From the NCBI GenBank assembly GCA_039798005.1, contig JBDKGV010000055.1:1-17252 (forward strand): a stretch of DNA of 17,252 bases, read 5' to 3'. The DNA is from JBDKGV01 sp039798005. Lineage in GTDB: Bacteria > Fibrobacterota > Fibrobacteria > UBA5070. The notes under the pieces were generated by a model. It was not told where the DNA came from. It saw only the letters and a list, made by a program, of their open reading frames with translations, and did no database searches. The translations under genes were made by a program, and so were the position numbers. Positions 1-9,439 of this stretch are shown in pieces. Position 1 is the first letter of the stretch. The number at the start of each line of letters is the position of its first letter.

Positions 1-2312
<2,312 letters not shown>

Positions 2313-2322
2313 AAACACGGCT

Positions 2323-2408
2323 GCGCGGGCGGATTCTCGCCCCTCTCACCGCTCGCCGTAGGAAACTACGGCTTCGGGTTCGATGGGCTTCGACTCCATC
2401 CCGCTCGC
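2323..2408. repeat. Repeat unit 1 with 7-bp hairpin
   Basis: The left block is GCGCGGGCGGATTCTCG. The hairpin at 2355-2372 pairs GCCGTAG with CTACGGC around a GAAA loop, a GNRA-type tetraloop if transcribed. The unit closes with CATCCCGCTCGC at 2397-2408. Confidence 0.75.
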
Positions 2409-2428
2409 ACGCGTTTCGAGTTTCGGCT

Positions 2429-2517
2429 GCGCGGGCGCATACTCCCCTTCCTCACCCGCTCGCTGTCCACTAGGACAGCTTCGGGGATCGGGGCGGGTCG
2501 TCTGCTCTCCCGCTCGC
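2429..2517. repeat. Repeat unit 2 with 7-bp hairpin of different sequence
   Basis: The left block is GCGCGGGCGCATACTCC. The hairpin at 2462-2479 pairs GCTGTCC with GGACAGC around ACTA. It occupies the same place as the unit 1 stem, but both arms have changed together. The unit closes with TCCCGCTCGC at 2508-2517. Confidence 0.7.
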
Positions 2518-2529
2518 GCGAAATCCAAG

Positions 2530-2645
2530 GCGCGGGCGGATTCTCGTCCCTCTCACCGCTCGCCGTAGCAGGGTTCCCACCGCCGGGAGGTGGTGGGAGA
2601 CTTTGCGAAGCACGGCTTCGAGGGCTTAGGCACCATCCCGCTCGC
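2530..2645. repeat. Repeat unit 3 with expanded hairpin
   Basis: The left block is nearly identical to that of unit 1. The basal stem GCCGT (2562-2566) with ACGGC (2612-2616) is kept, but the loop is expanded and holds an internal stem, TCCCACC with GGTGGGA, at about 2574-2598. The unit closes with CATCCCGCTCGC at 2634-2645. Confidence 0.7.
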
Positions 2646-2660
2646 TTGCAGTTCAATAAG

Positions 2661-2692
2661 AGCCTGCCCCTCATTCGGGGGTGGGCTTTTTC
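2661..2692 (+). terminator. Rho-independent terminator
   Basis: AGCCTGCCCC pairs with GGGGGTGGGCT (8 Watson-Crick and 2 wobble pairs) around a short loop, followed directly by a run of five T. It lies after the repeat units, so any transcript reading from carB through the repeats would end here. Confidence 0.85.
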
Positions 2693-2724
2693 TTGTTGAC
2701 CGACCTTCAACGCTGTCATTCTGA

Positions 2725-2742
2725 AGCATCGACAAAGATGCT
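2725..2742. other. Small hairpin in the pectate lyase upstream region
   Basis: AGCATC and GATGCT form a perfect 6-bp inverted repeat around GACAAA, about 55 bases before the pectate lyase start. It could sit in the leader or near the promoter. No convincing -35/-10 pair was found around it. Confidence 0.4.
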
Positions 2743-2796
2743 GGATTGCTCTCATCTTGGTGGTACGATCATTGTCACACAACGAGGGGAGGCGGC

Positions 2797-4395
2797 ATGT
2801 CGGCAGTCACTAGGATTCTCGCAACGGCGATGTTGGCAGGCACGGTCTCGCAAGCGGCGACTTGGCATGTCAGTCCGGCTGGCAATGACGGCAAAGACGG
2901 GAAAACGCTTGCCAATGCGTTTGCCACACCCGCCAAAGGCGTGGCAGCGGCCAGCGCAGGGGACACGATCCTCTTGGCGGGCGGGACCTACAAGCTCAGC
3001 GAGACTCTCAAGCTCACGGCGGATGGTACGGCCAACGCCAGGATCTGCTTTTTTGCTGAAAATGCCGCGACCAAGCGCGCCTACCTCGATTTCTCAAGTC
3101 AACCCGTGGCCAGCTCCAATCAGGGTGTCTACATCTCCGGCGACTACTGGCACATCAAGGGAATCGACGTCTTCAAGGCCGGAGACAACGGCGTGCTCTT
3201 CCAAGGCGGATCGAACAACATCATGGAATTCTGCAATGTCCATGAGAACCAGGATGCCGGTGTCCAACTCAAGGGCGGTGCCGCCAACAACCTCATCCTG
3301 AACACCGATTCCTGGTGGAATTACGATTCCGCGACATTCGGAGGCAACGCGGACGGCTTTGCTCCCAAGATGGACGTCGGATCGGGGAACACCTTCCGGG
3401 GATGCCGGTCCTGGGGGAACTCGGACGACGGTTGGGATGGCTACCTGCGTGAGCCCAGCAAGACGGCGACCTGGACGGCCTCGACGACGATCGAAGACTG
3501 CTGGGCCTTCGACAACGGCTATTACCACGGTGATCCGAAGTCCAGCAAGAACGACCGGGCCGAGATGAACGGCAACGGCTTCAAGATGGGAGGAGGCGAC
3601 AAGGTGGGAAGCGTGAGCAACGGCTATGGAACCCAGCACCACCATGTCGTGCGTCGTTGCCTTGCCTTCAACAACTACGCGAAGGGGTTCGACCAGAACA
3701 ACAACCGTGGCAACATGACCCTTTTCAACTGCACCGGCATCAACAACGGAACCAACTATCAGATCGACGGCACCGCAGGTTCCTCCGCAACGCCTTCCAG
3801 CGGCATCGCCTCCGGGAATGTGCTCACGGTCAAGAACTCCATCTCCACCGGCACGGGGGGAGTGAAGCTCACGGCGGCCGTGGAGGCGAACAACACCTGG
3901 TCGAACGGTTTCGCGGTGGCCACGAGCGATTTTCTCAGCGTGGATACCGCCGGGGTGCGCGGGGCGCGCAAGGCCGACGGATCGCTTCCCGACATCGCCT
4001 TCATGCATCTCAAGACCGGCTCCAAGCTGATCGATGCCGGTGCGGTCCTGTCGGGAATCACCTACAAGGGCAAGGCTCCGGATCTTGGCGCCTTCGAAAC
4101 GGAAGCGACCGTGTCGGTCGAGCGTGAGATCGTCTCGCACCGTTCCAAGCTTGATGTGCTGGCGGGCCTTTCCTCCCGTGTCGTGTTGACGGCTGGTCTC
4201 GAATCCACGGCGCACCTGATGATTTCCGTCAGCGACATGCAAGGACGCAAGGTGCAGACCAGGGACTTGGGGCTTTGGCTTCCAGGACCGCGCACCGAAA
4301 CGGTGGATTTCTCCAATCTCCAAGCAGGGATGTACTTGGTTTCGGTTCGTGGCGACAATGGCTTTGCGGAAAATGCCCGGCTTGTGATCCGCTGA
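2797..4395 (+). CDS. Secreted pectate lyase, polysaccharide lyase family 9, with C-terminal sorting domain
   Basis: This is a 532-residue protein predicted to cleave pectate by beta-elimination outside the cell. An N-terminal signal peptide is visible (residues 1-20, likely cut near SQA/AT). The body is a right-handed beta-helix with PL9 hallmarks. The calcium-site aspartates known from Dickeya Pel9A match D186 (NADGFAPK) and D210, D211 and D214 (SDDGWD), and the Pel9A catalytic lysine matches K263 (GNGFKMGG). KGFDQNNN (about 296-303) is also typical. From about residue 460 there is a short beta-rich C-terminal domain (SVSDMQGRKV, LQAGMYLVSVRG, LVIR) of the kind used for type IX secretion sorting. 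The start at 2797 is chosen for its GAGGGGAGG ribosome site and signal peptide; an upstream ATG at 2746 in frame has neither. It is flanked by terminators, so it is probably monocistronic. Confidence 0.92.
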   Translation: MSAVTRILATAMLAGTVSQAATWHVSPAGNDGKDGKTLANAFATPAKGVAAASAGDTILLAGGTYKLSETLKLTADGTANARICFFAENAATKRAYLDFSSQPVASSNQGVYISGDYWHIKGIDVFKAGDNGVLFQGGSNNIMEFCNVHENQDAGVQLKGGAANNLILNTDSWWNYDSATFGGNADGFAPKMDVGSGNTFRGCRSWGNSDDGWDGYLREPSKTATWTASTTIEDCWAFDNGYYHGDPKSSKNDRAEMNGNGFKMGGGDKVGSVSNGYGTQHHHVVRRCLAFNNYAKGFDQNNNRGNMTLFNCTGINNGTNYQIDGTAGSSATPSSGIASGNVLTVKNSISTGTGGVKLTAAVEANNTWSNGFAVATSDFLSVDTAGVRGARKADGSLPDIAFMHLKTGSKLIDAGAVLSGITYKGKAPDLGAFETEATVSVEREIVSHRSKLDVLAGLSSRVVLTAGLESTAHLMISVSDMQGRKVQTRDLGLWLPGPRTETVDFSNLQAGMYLVSVRGDNGFAENARLVIR

Positions 4396-4457
4396 AAGCG
4401 ATGGAATGTTGCCGATCGTCGGCAGCCGATTGATCGCAAACCGATAAAATGAATTTC

Positions 4458-4490
4458 GGGCACTGGCCACTGGCCGTGCCCTTTTCTTTT
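4458..4490 (+). terminator. Rho-independent terminator after pectate lyase gene
   Basis: GGGCAC-T-GGCC pairs with GGCC-GTGCCC around ACT, with one bulged T, and is followed by TTTTCTTTT. It lies 62 bases after the stop of the pectate lyase gene. Confidence 0.8.
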
Positions 4491-4558
4491 GGATACAATC
4501 ATCCAGTTAGGCGGTTGAGCTGCCGGTAGAGGTCGGGACACACGGGAGGGACAGGGCC

Positions 4559-6004
4559 ATGGAGCCTGACGGACGCACGGAGGACGAAAGGATTCGCGCC
4601 TGGGTGGAGAAGGCGTGCCTTCAGGAAATGCCGATCCTGTCGGGGACCTTGGGGGAGATCGATCAGGCCTTGGCCAAGGAGGAGTATTCCGCCTTTGCCT
4701 TGGCGCGTGTGATCTTGCAGGATCCACCGCTGACCGCCAAGGTGCTGCGTGTTTCGAACTCGGTGTTCTACAATCCCTCCGGGCGTCAGATCTCCATGGT
4801 GTCGCGAGCCATCATCGTCCTTGGCTTCGATACGGTGCGTTCGATCTGCACCTCGATCGCGATCATCGAAGGATTGCTCAACGGCACTTCGCGAGAGCGG
4901 CTGTTCGATGAGATCGCGCGCGCTTTGCATGCGGCCGTGGTGGCGAAGTACCTCGCGAAACAAGGATCCGATCCTTCGCCGGAGGAAGTCTTCGTTTCAA
5001 CGCTGCTCCGACGGGTCGGGTGCATGGTCTTCTGGGGCTTGGGGGATCGTCAGGTCGATGTCCTGGATGAAGCGCTCAAGGCCTCCACGGAGATGGCGGA
5101 GCAGACGGAGTGTCGAGTGCTGGGATTCCCGCTGCGCAAATTGTCCAGCGCCCTTTCCGATGCTTGGCGGCTTCCTACCGTGTCGCGAGGCGACGGACTT
5201 TCGCAGTCCCGGAAAGGGATGGAAGATGTCGCTTGGAGCATTGCGCTCGAGGCACGCAAGGGTTGGGACAGTCCTGGTCTCAGGAAGGCCGCGCGCGAGG
5301 TCGCGTGGATGCTGTCGTGCGATGAGGACCATGCGGTGGTCATCCTGAAGAACCTTGGACTGGAGGCCGCGGAATATGCGCTGGCCTTGGGGTCCCAGGA
5401 TGTGGCCTCGCGGATTCCCACCGGGCTCTCGGGGAATGGATTGCCTCCGGACGAGGATCCTTCCGCCATGGGAGAGGAGAACAAGGGCGCCGAGATCCAG
5501 GTGTTGCAGGAGATCACCTCAAGCCTCCTGGATCGGTTGGATGTGAATTCGATCCTGCAGATGGTCCTGGAGGGCATCCATCGCGGCGTGGGAATGGACC
5601 GCACGGCCCTTGCCATCATCGATCCGCGCACCGGGGAGGTGCGTTGCAAACTCGCCTTGGGCAAGGATCGCAAGGTGTTCATGGAGCGCTTCACCTTTCC
5701 CGTGCGCCGGGCCAAGGCGCATGCCTTGATCCAATTGCTGGAAAAGTGCGATTCGCAATTGCTTGACCCTTCAGTGGACGATCCGGAGGGCATCTTTGCG
5801 CATCCGGTCTTCGAACTTTTCCAGGAACAGCCCTTTTTGGCGCAGGCGGTGGGAGTCAAGGGCCGGGCGCTGGGACTTTTCATCGCAGACCGGCATGCGA
5901 CCAAGCGCGCAATCGATCGCTCCGCTTGGGAGAATTTCCGCATGCTGGGGCGACACGCCGACATTGCGCTCACCTTGGCGGCCAGTCGCCAAGGCAATTC
6001 CTGA
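4559..6004 (+). CDS. HDOD-GAF domain signalling protein
   Basis: This is a 481-residue cytoplasmic protein with an N-terminal HDOD domain (about 20-215) and a C-terminal GAF domain (about 320-470). The HDOD part shows LPILSGTLGEI-like and VILQDPPLTAKVLRVSNS blocks (44-68) and the VSRAIIVLGFDTVRS segment (81-95) typical of the family. The GAF part contains the expected LLDRLDVNSILQMVLEGI helix and a VGMDRTALAIID strand. HDOD proteins lack the metal-dependent hydrolase residues of true HD domains and usually act as signal-transduction or regulatory scaffolds. The ligand here is unknown. GGGAGGGACAG precedes the start. Terminators lie on both sides, so it is probably transcribed alone. It converges on nifB, and nothing in its sequence links it to nitrogen fixation. 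Confidence 0.88.
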   Translation: MEPDGRTEDERIRAWVEKACLQEMPILSGTLGEIDQALAKEEYSAFALARVILQDPPLTAKVLRVSNSVFYNPSGRQISMVSRAIIVLGFDTVRSICTSIAIIEGLLNGTSRERLFDEIARALHAAVVAKYLAKQGSDPSPEEVFVSTLLRRVGCMVFWGLGDRQVDVLDEALKASTEMAEQTECRVLGFPLRKLSSALSDAWRLPTVSRGDGLSQSRKGMEDVAWSIALEARKGWDSPGLRKAAREVAWMLSCDEDHAVVILKNLGLEAAEYALALGSQDVASRIPTGLSGNGLPPDEDPSAMGEENKGAEIQVLQEITSSLLDRLDVNSILQMVLEGIHRGVGMDRTALAIIDPRTGEVRCKLALGKDRKVFMERFTFPVRRAKAHALIQLLEKCDSQLLDPSVDDPEGIFAHPVFELFQEQPFLAQAVGVKGRALGLFIADRHATKRAIDRSAWENFRMLGRHADIALTLAASRQGNS

Positions 6005-6013
6005 GCAACAAGA

Positions 6014-6046
6014 AAGGGCACCCGCAGCTGGGTGCCCTTGGTTTTT
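6014..6046. terminator. Bidirectional terminator between HDOD-GAF gene and nifB
   Basis: A perfect 10-bp stem, AAGGGCACCC (6014-6023) with GGGTGCCCTT (6030-6039), surrounds GCAGCT. On the plus strand it is followed by GGTTTTT; on the minus strand by TCTTGTT. It can therefore end both convergent genes. Confidence 0.9.
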
Positions 6047-6061
6047 CCAGCTACGACCGCC

Positions 6062-7687
6062 TTAAACGCCCACGGCGGAGGTCTCCTGGATCAGCTCGGC
6101 CACCAGCGCGGACGGGGCGATTTCGCCGCATTCGAGCTTGTGGGCGGTGCTCTCGTCGATGTAGGCGCCCTGGCGGATGTCGGCATCGCCGCGGACCGTG
6201 TGGACGATCTCGCCGGACCCGACCTTGGCCACGTACTTCGAGTACCAGTCGATCACCGACGACTCGATGAACTCCATCGCGTAGGCTTCGGTCGGCTCGA
6301 TCCCCGCCTCGGAGAGGGTCTCCTTGGGGCAGTGGCCGATCTTGGACACGAAGACCGCATGGCAGTCGTTGATGGCCCGGATGATGGTTGCAAGGCTCAT
6401 CTCCTCGCCGAATCCGTCTTGGCAATAGAGGTCAACGCGGCGGTGCCCGACGAACTTGGCTCCCGACGACGAGGCCTCGTAGATCTGGAACTCGCTGACC
6501 TGCCCGAAGTGCTCGTTCACGCGCCCGCCGCCCTTGGTGGCGACGGCCAAGAGCACGGTGATGTCGCTTTCCACGCCGGCAAGCTTCTCAAGCTCCGCGC
6601 TCTTGGCCGCGACCTTGGCCTGCCGCTCGGCCTCCACCGTCTCCAGGTAGGCCTGCCGCAGCGATGCGTCGTAGGTCACCTCCATCTCGTCGAGCTTCTC
6701 GGTGGAGAACTCCGCGCTGCGGTCCTCGCCCAGGAGTCCCACGGCGTCGGCACGGCACTGGCGGCAGTGGCGCATCATGGTCATCTCGCCTTGGCAGGCG
6801 TCCTGCAAGGCCTTGAGCTCCTGGGCCGTGGGCCCGCGCTGCCCGGAAAGCCCGAAGGCGGTACCGTGCTCGGGTGCCGAGATCAGGGGCATGATGTTGT
6901 GCAGGAAAGCGCCGCGCGACTTGACCGCCTTGTTGACCTCCACCAGGTGATGGTCATTGATCCCGGGGATCATGACCGAGTTGACCTTGCAGAGGATGCC
7001 ACGCTCGGTGAGCATCTCCAGACCCAGCATCTGCCGTTCGTGCAGGATCTCGGAGGCCTCGCGACCGACATGGCGCTTGTTGCGGTAGTAGATCCAGGGG
7101 TAGATCCGGGCGCCGATGTCGGGGTCCACCATGTTGATGGTGATGGTCACGTGGTCGACGTTGTGCTTCTGGATGGTGTCGATGTAGTCGGGCAGCATCA
7201 GGCCGTTGGTCGAAAGGCACAGCTTGATGTCGGGCGCCGTCTGCGAGATCAACTCGAAGGTCTTGAAGGTCTTCTCGGGGTTGGCCAGCGGATCGCCCGG
7301 ACCGGCGATGCCCAGCACCGTCATTTGGGGAATGGTGGAGGCGACGGCCAGGACCTTCTTGGCGGCCTGCTCCGGGGAGAGACGCTCGCTGACCACGCCG
7401 GGGCGGGATTCGTTGGAGCAGTCGTATTTCCGGTTGCAGTAGTTGCACTGGATGTTGCAGGCCGGGGCCACCGCCACGTGCATGCGGGCATAGTGGTGAT
7501 GGGCCTCTTCGCTGTAGCAGGGATGGTTCTTGACCTTCTCCCAGACTTCAGGAGGCATGCTGGAAGGCCCTGCGGAGGAACCGCAACTCGAGCCTGACGA
7601 ACCGTTGCTTGAGGTCGTCCCACAGCCTTTGTGCTTCACTTCCATGGGTGCTCCGGTCGAGCTCATTTGGATCGGCGTCGTGCTCAT
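6062..7687 (-). CDS. nifB: FeMo-cofactor biosynthesis radical SAM protein NifB with C-terminal NifX-like domain
   Basis: NifB fuses two [4Fe-4S] clusters, with a carbide from SAM and one extra sulfur, into NifB-co, the [8Fe-9S-C] precursor of FeMo-co. The 541-residue protein has a Ser/Gly-rich N-terminal tail with two cysteines (C22, C35). Next comes the radical SAM motif C77-X3-C81-X2-C84 (CNIQCNYC), the GIAGPGDPLANP block (126-137), and the C308-X2-C311 pair typical of NifB. From about residue 375 there is a NifX/NafY-like cofactor-binding domain (VATKGGGRVNEHFGQVSEF). This long two-domain form is common in proteobacterial and other mesophilic diazotrophs. GGAG lies about 8 bases before the ATG. 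It is transcribed away from nifE from a strong sigma-54 promoter match at 7758-7773. Confidence 0.97.
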   Translation of the reverse strand: MSTTPIQMSSTGAPMEVKHKGCGTTSSNGSSGSSCGSSAGPSSMPPEVWEKVKNHPCYSEEAHHHYARMHVAVAPACNIQCNYCNRKYDCSNESRPGVVSERLSPEQAAKKVLAVASTIPQMTVLGIAGPGDPLANPEKTFKTFELISQTAPDIKLCLSTNGLMLPDYIDTIQKHNVDHVTITINMVDPDIGARIYPWIYYRNKRHVGREASEILHERQMLGLEMLTERGILCKVNSVMIPGINDHHLVEVNKAVKSRGAFLHNIMPLISAPEHGTAFGLSGQRGPTAQELKALQDACQGEMTMMRHCRQCRADAVGLLGEDRSAEFSTEKLDEMEVTYDASLRQAYLETVEAERQAKVAAKSAELEKLAGVESDITVLLAVATKGGGRVNEHFGQVSEFQIYEASSSGAKFVGHRRVDLYCQDGFGEEMSLATIIRAINDCHAVFVSKIGHCPKETLSEAGIEPTEAYAMEFIESSVIDWYSKYVAKVGSGEIVHTVRGDADIRQGAYIDESTAHKLECGEIAPSALVAELIQETSAVGV

Positions 7688-7757
7688 GGTTAGGTCTCCA
7701 GTGCCATTGGGGGCTCTATGCCCGTGTTTCCTCTCGCGTCCTGATACAGATGGTCAA

Positions 7758-7773
7758 TGCAGAGACCGTGCCA
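7758..7773 (-). promoter_or_regulatory. Sigma-54 (-24/-12) promoter of nifB
   Basis: Read on the minus strand, the motif is TGGCAC-GGTCT-CTGCA. It keeps the GG and GC dinucleotides at the required spacing and has one mismatch to TGGCAC-N5-TTGCA. The predicted start site lies about 60 bases before the nifB ATG. Confidence 0.85.
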
Positions 7774-7863
7774 GTCGATCTGTCGAGTCGCAACTCCGGA
7801 ATGGCCTGATTTTCCTGAAATCAATGGAGTCGGAAAGGTGACATTCGTCGGTGCCTTGGTACG

Positions 7864-7886
7864 GATTTCGACAAATTGTCGGAATC
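7864..7886. promoter_or_regulatory. Palindromic operator-like site overlapping the NifA site
   Basis: Two 11-base arms around a central A at 7875 pair at 10 of 11 positions. The core CGACAA-A-TTGTCG is perfect. The right arm overlaps the first half of the NifA-type site, so a protein bound here could compete with or help NifA. I cannot name the regulator. Confidence 0.55.
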
Positions 7887-7892
7887 CTGACA
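7877..7892. promoter_or_regulatory. NifA upstream activator site TGT-N10-ACA shared by nifB and nifE
   Basis: TGT (7877-7879), ten bases, then ACA (7890-7892) exactly match the NifA enhancer consensus. It lies about 105 bases upstream of the nifB -24 element and about 66 bases upstream of the nifE -24 element. It is the only such match seen in this gap. Confidence 0.8.
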
Positions 7893-7956
7893 CGATCCTG
7901 AAGACGGTTCGTCATCCGGTCGGGCAGTCTCCAAGCGCAGGACGGCACAGTCCGCT

Positions 7957-7972
7957 TGGCACTGAAATTGTT
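7957..7972 (+). promoter_or_regulatory. Sigma-54 (-24/-12) promoter of nifENXQ
   Basis: The motif is TGGCAC-TGAAA-TTGTT. The -24 element is perfect; the -12 element has GT in place of GC, with correct spacing. The predicted start is about 44 bases before the nifE ATG. Confidence 0.8.
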
Positions 7973-8026
7973 GTGTAGAGAGGCAAGAGAAGGTCCATCA
8001 CTTGTTCGCATTGGGGGGAAACATCC

Positions 8027-9439
8027 ATGAGTTCCGTGGCCAACAAGATCAAGGACGTCTTCAACGAACCGGGATGCGACAAGAACCAGGGCAAATCCGC
8101 CCAAGAGAAGAAGAAGGGTTGCAGCAAGCCGCTCACGCCCGGTGCGGCGGCGGGCGGTTGCGCCTTCGACGGGGCCAAGGTCTCCCTCCAGCCGTTCACG
8201 GACGTGGCCCACCTGGTGCACGGACCCATCGCCTGCGAAGGCAATTCCTGGGACAGTCGCGGCTCCAGCTCCTCGGGACCGCAGCTCTACCGCACCAGCT
8301 TCACGACCGACATGAGCGAGAGCGACGTGGTCTTCGGCGGCGAGAAGAAGCTCTACCGGGCCATCCGCGAGGTGATCGAGAAGTACGCCCCTCCGGCCGT
8401 ATTCGTCTACCAGACCTGCGTCCCGGCCATGATCGGGGACGATATCGAGGCCGTGTGCAAGGCCGCGGCGGCCAAGTTCGGCACGCCGGTGGTCCCGGTC
8501 AACGCTCCGGGCTTTGTCGGCCCCAAGAACCTCGGCAACAAGCTGGCCGGCGAGGCGATCCTGGAACACGTCATCGGCACCCGCGAACCCGAGTTCACCA
8601 CCCCCTACGACATCAACATCATCGGGGAGTACAATCTGGCCGGCGAGCTGTGGCAGGTCAAGCCGCTCTTGGACGAGCTGGGCATCCGGATCCTGGCCTG
8701 CATCTCCGGGGACGCCCGCTACAACGAGGTGGCCTCAAGCCATCGCGCCCGGGCGGCCATGATGGTCTGCTCCAAGGCCATGATCAACGTGGCCCGCAAG
8801 ATGCAGGAGAAGTACGGGATCCCCTTCTTCGAGGGCTCCTTTTACGGCATCGGCGACATGAGCGCCTCGCTCCGGCAGATCGCCGCCCTGCTGGTGCAGC
8901 GCGGCGCGCCCGCGGAACTCCTGGATCGGACAGAATCCGTCATCGCCCGCGAGGAGGCCCGGGCTTGGGTCCGCATCGCCCCGTATGCCCGCAAGCTCGC
9001 CGGCAAGCGGGTCCTTTTGATCACCGGCGGCGTCAAGAGCTGGTCGGTGGTGGCGGCGCTCCAGGAGGCCGGCATGGAGGTGGTGGGCACCAGCGTGAAG
9101 AAGTCCACCCAGGAGGACAAGGAGAAGATCAAGGAAGTGATGGGCAACGACGCTCACATGATCGACGACCTTCCCCCGCGTCAAATGTTCGCGATGCTCA
9201 AGGAGGCCAAGGCCGACATCATGCTTTCCGGAGGCCGCTCCCAGTTCGTGGCCCTCAAGGCCAAGATGCCTTGGATGGACATCAACCAGGAACGGCACCA
9301 CGCCTTCGCCGGATACGAGGGCATGGTCACCATGGTCCACGAGATCGACAAGTGCCTCTCGAACCCGATCTGGGAGCAGGTCCGCCGTCCGGCTCCGTGG
9401 GAATCCCGCAAGGACGTGCTGGAAAGGCAGGTGGCTTAG
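8027..9439 (+). CDS. nifE: Nitrogenase FeMo-cofactor scaffold protein NifE
   Basis: NifE pairs with NifN in the alpha2-beta2 scaffold on which NifB-co matures into FeMo-co by gaining molybdenum and homocitrate. The protein has 470 residues, the usual length. The N-terminus is lysine-rich with cysteines 17 and 32. C45 (GGCAFDGA), C70 (HGPIACEGNSWD) and C131 (VYQTCVPAMIGDD) correspond to the three NifE ligands of the P-cluster-like [4Fe-4S] cluster (Cys37, Cys62 and Cys124 in Azotobacter), with 25- and 61-residue spacing. A GGGGGGAA tract lies about 7 bases before the ATG. The stop TAG abuts the nifN ATG with no gap, so the two are surely cotranscribed and probably translationally coupled. Confidence 0.97.
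   Translation: MSSVANKIKDVFNEPGCDKNQGKSAQEKKKGCSKPLTPGAAAGGCAFDGAKVSLQPFTDVAHLVHGPIACEGNSWDSRGSSSSGPQLYRTSFTTDMSESDVVFGGEKKLYRAIREVIEKYAPPAVFVYQTCVPAMIGDDIEAVCKAAAAKFGTPVVPVNAPGFVGPKNLGNKLAGEAILEHVIGTREPEFTTPYDINIIGEYNLAGELWQVKPLLDELGIRILACISGDARYNEVASSHRARAAMMVCSKAMINVARKMQEKYGIPFFEGSFYGIGDMSASLRQIAALLVQRGAPAELLDRTESVIAREEARAWVRIAPYARKLAGKRVLLITGGVKSWSVVAALQEAGMEVVGTSVKKSTQEDKEKIKEVMGNDAHMIDDLPPRQMFAMLKEAKADIMLSGGRSQFVALKAKMPWMDINQERHHAFAGYEGMVTMVHEIDKCLSNPIWEQVRRPAPWESRKDVLERQVA

Larger units (their letters stand above)
2318..2651. repeat. Three tandem structured repeat units downstream of carB
   Basis: This gene-free stretch between carB and the pectate lyase gene is built from three related units, with cores at 2323-2408, 2429-2517 and 2530-2645, spaced 106 and 101 bases apart. 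Each opens with a GCGCGGGCG block followed by a pyrimidine-rich arm ending in CCGCTCGC. Each then has a hairpin whose sequence differs between units, a GCTTCGGGG-like block (GCTTCGAGG in unit 3), and a closing TCCCGCTCGC. Units 1 and 3 agree at all but one of about 39 positions at their left ends. No convincing protein is encoded. I do not recognise the family; it may be a dispersed intergenic repeat or a structured RNA. Confidence 0.8.
7688..8026. promoter_or_regulatory. Divergent nifB-nifE control region
   Basis: This 339-bp gene-free gap holds two outward-facing sigma-54 promoter matches, one perfect NifA-type upstream site and an overlapping near-palindrome, each listed separately. No open reading frame of interest was seen in it. 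Confidence 0.85.

Noticed and set aside
2746..2769. TTGCTC and TACGAT as a promoter for the pectate lyase gene
   Set aside because: The spacer is only 12 bases, too short for a sigma-70 promoter.
2346..2782. Minus-strand frames across the repeat region that give similar peptides (YGERGENPPA and YGERDENPPA)
   Set aside because: The similarity follows from the DNA repeat; the frames lack ribosome sites and the peptides are proline-rich and disordered.
4494..4499. TACAAT as a -10 element for the HDOD-GAF gene
   Set aside because: There is no matching -35; the expected place lies inside the preceding terminator stem.
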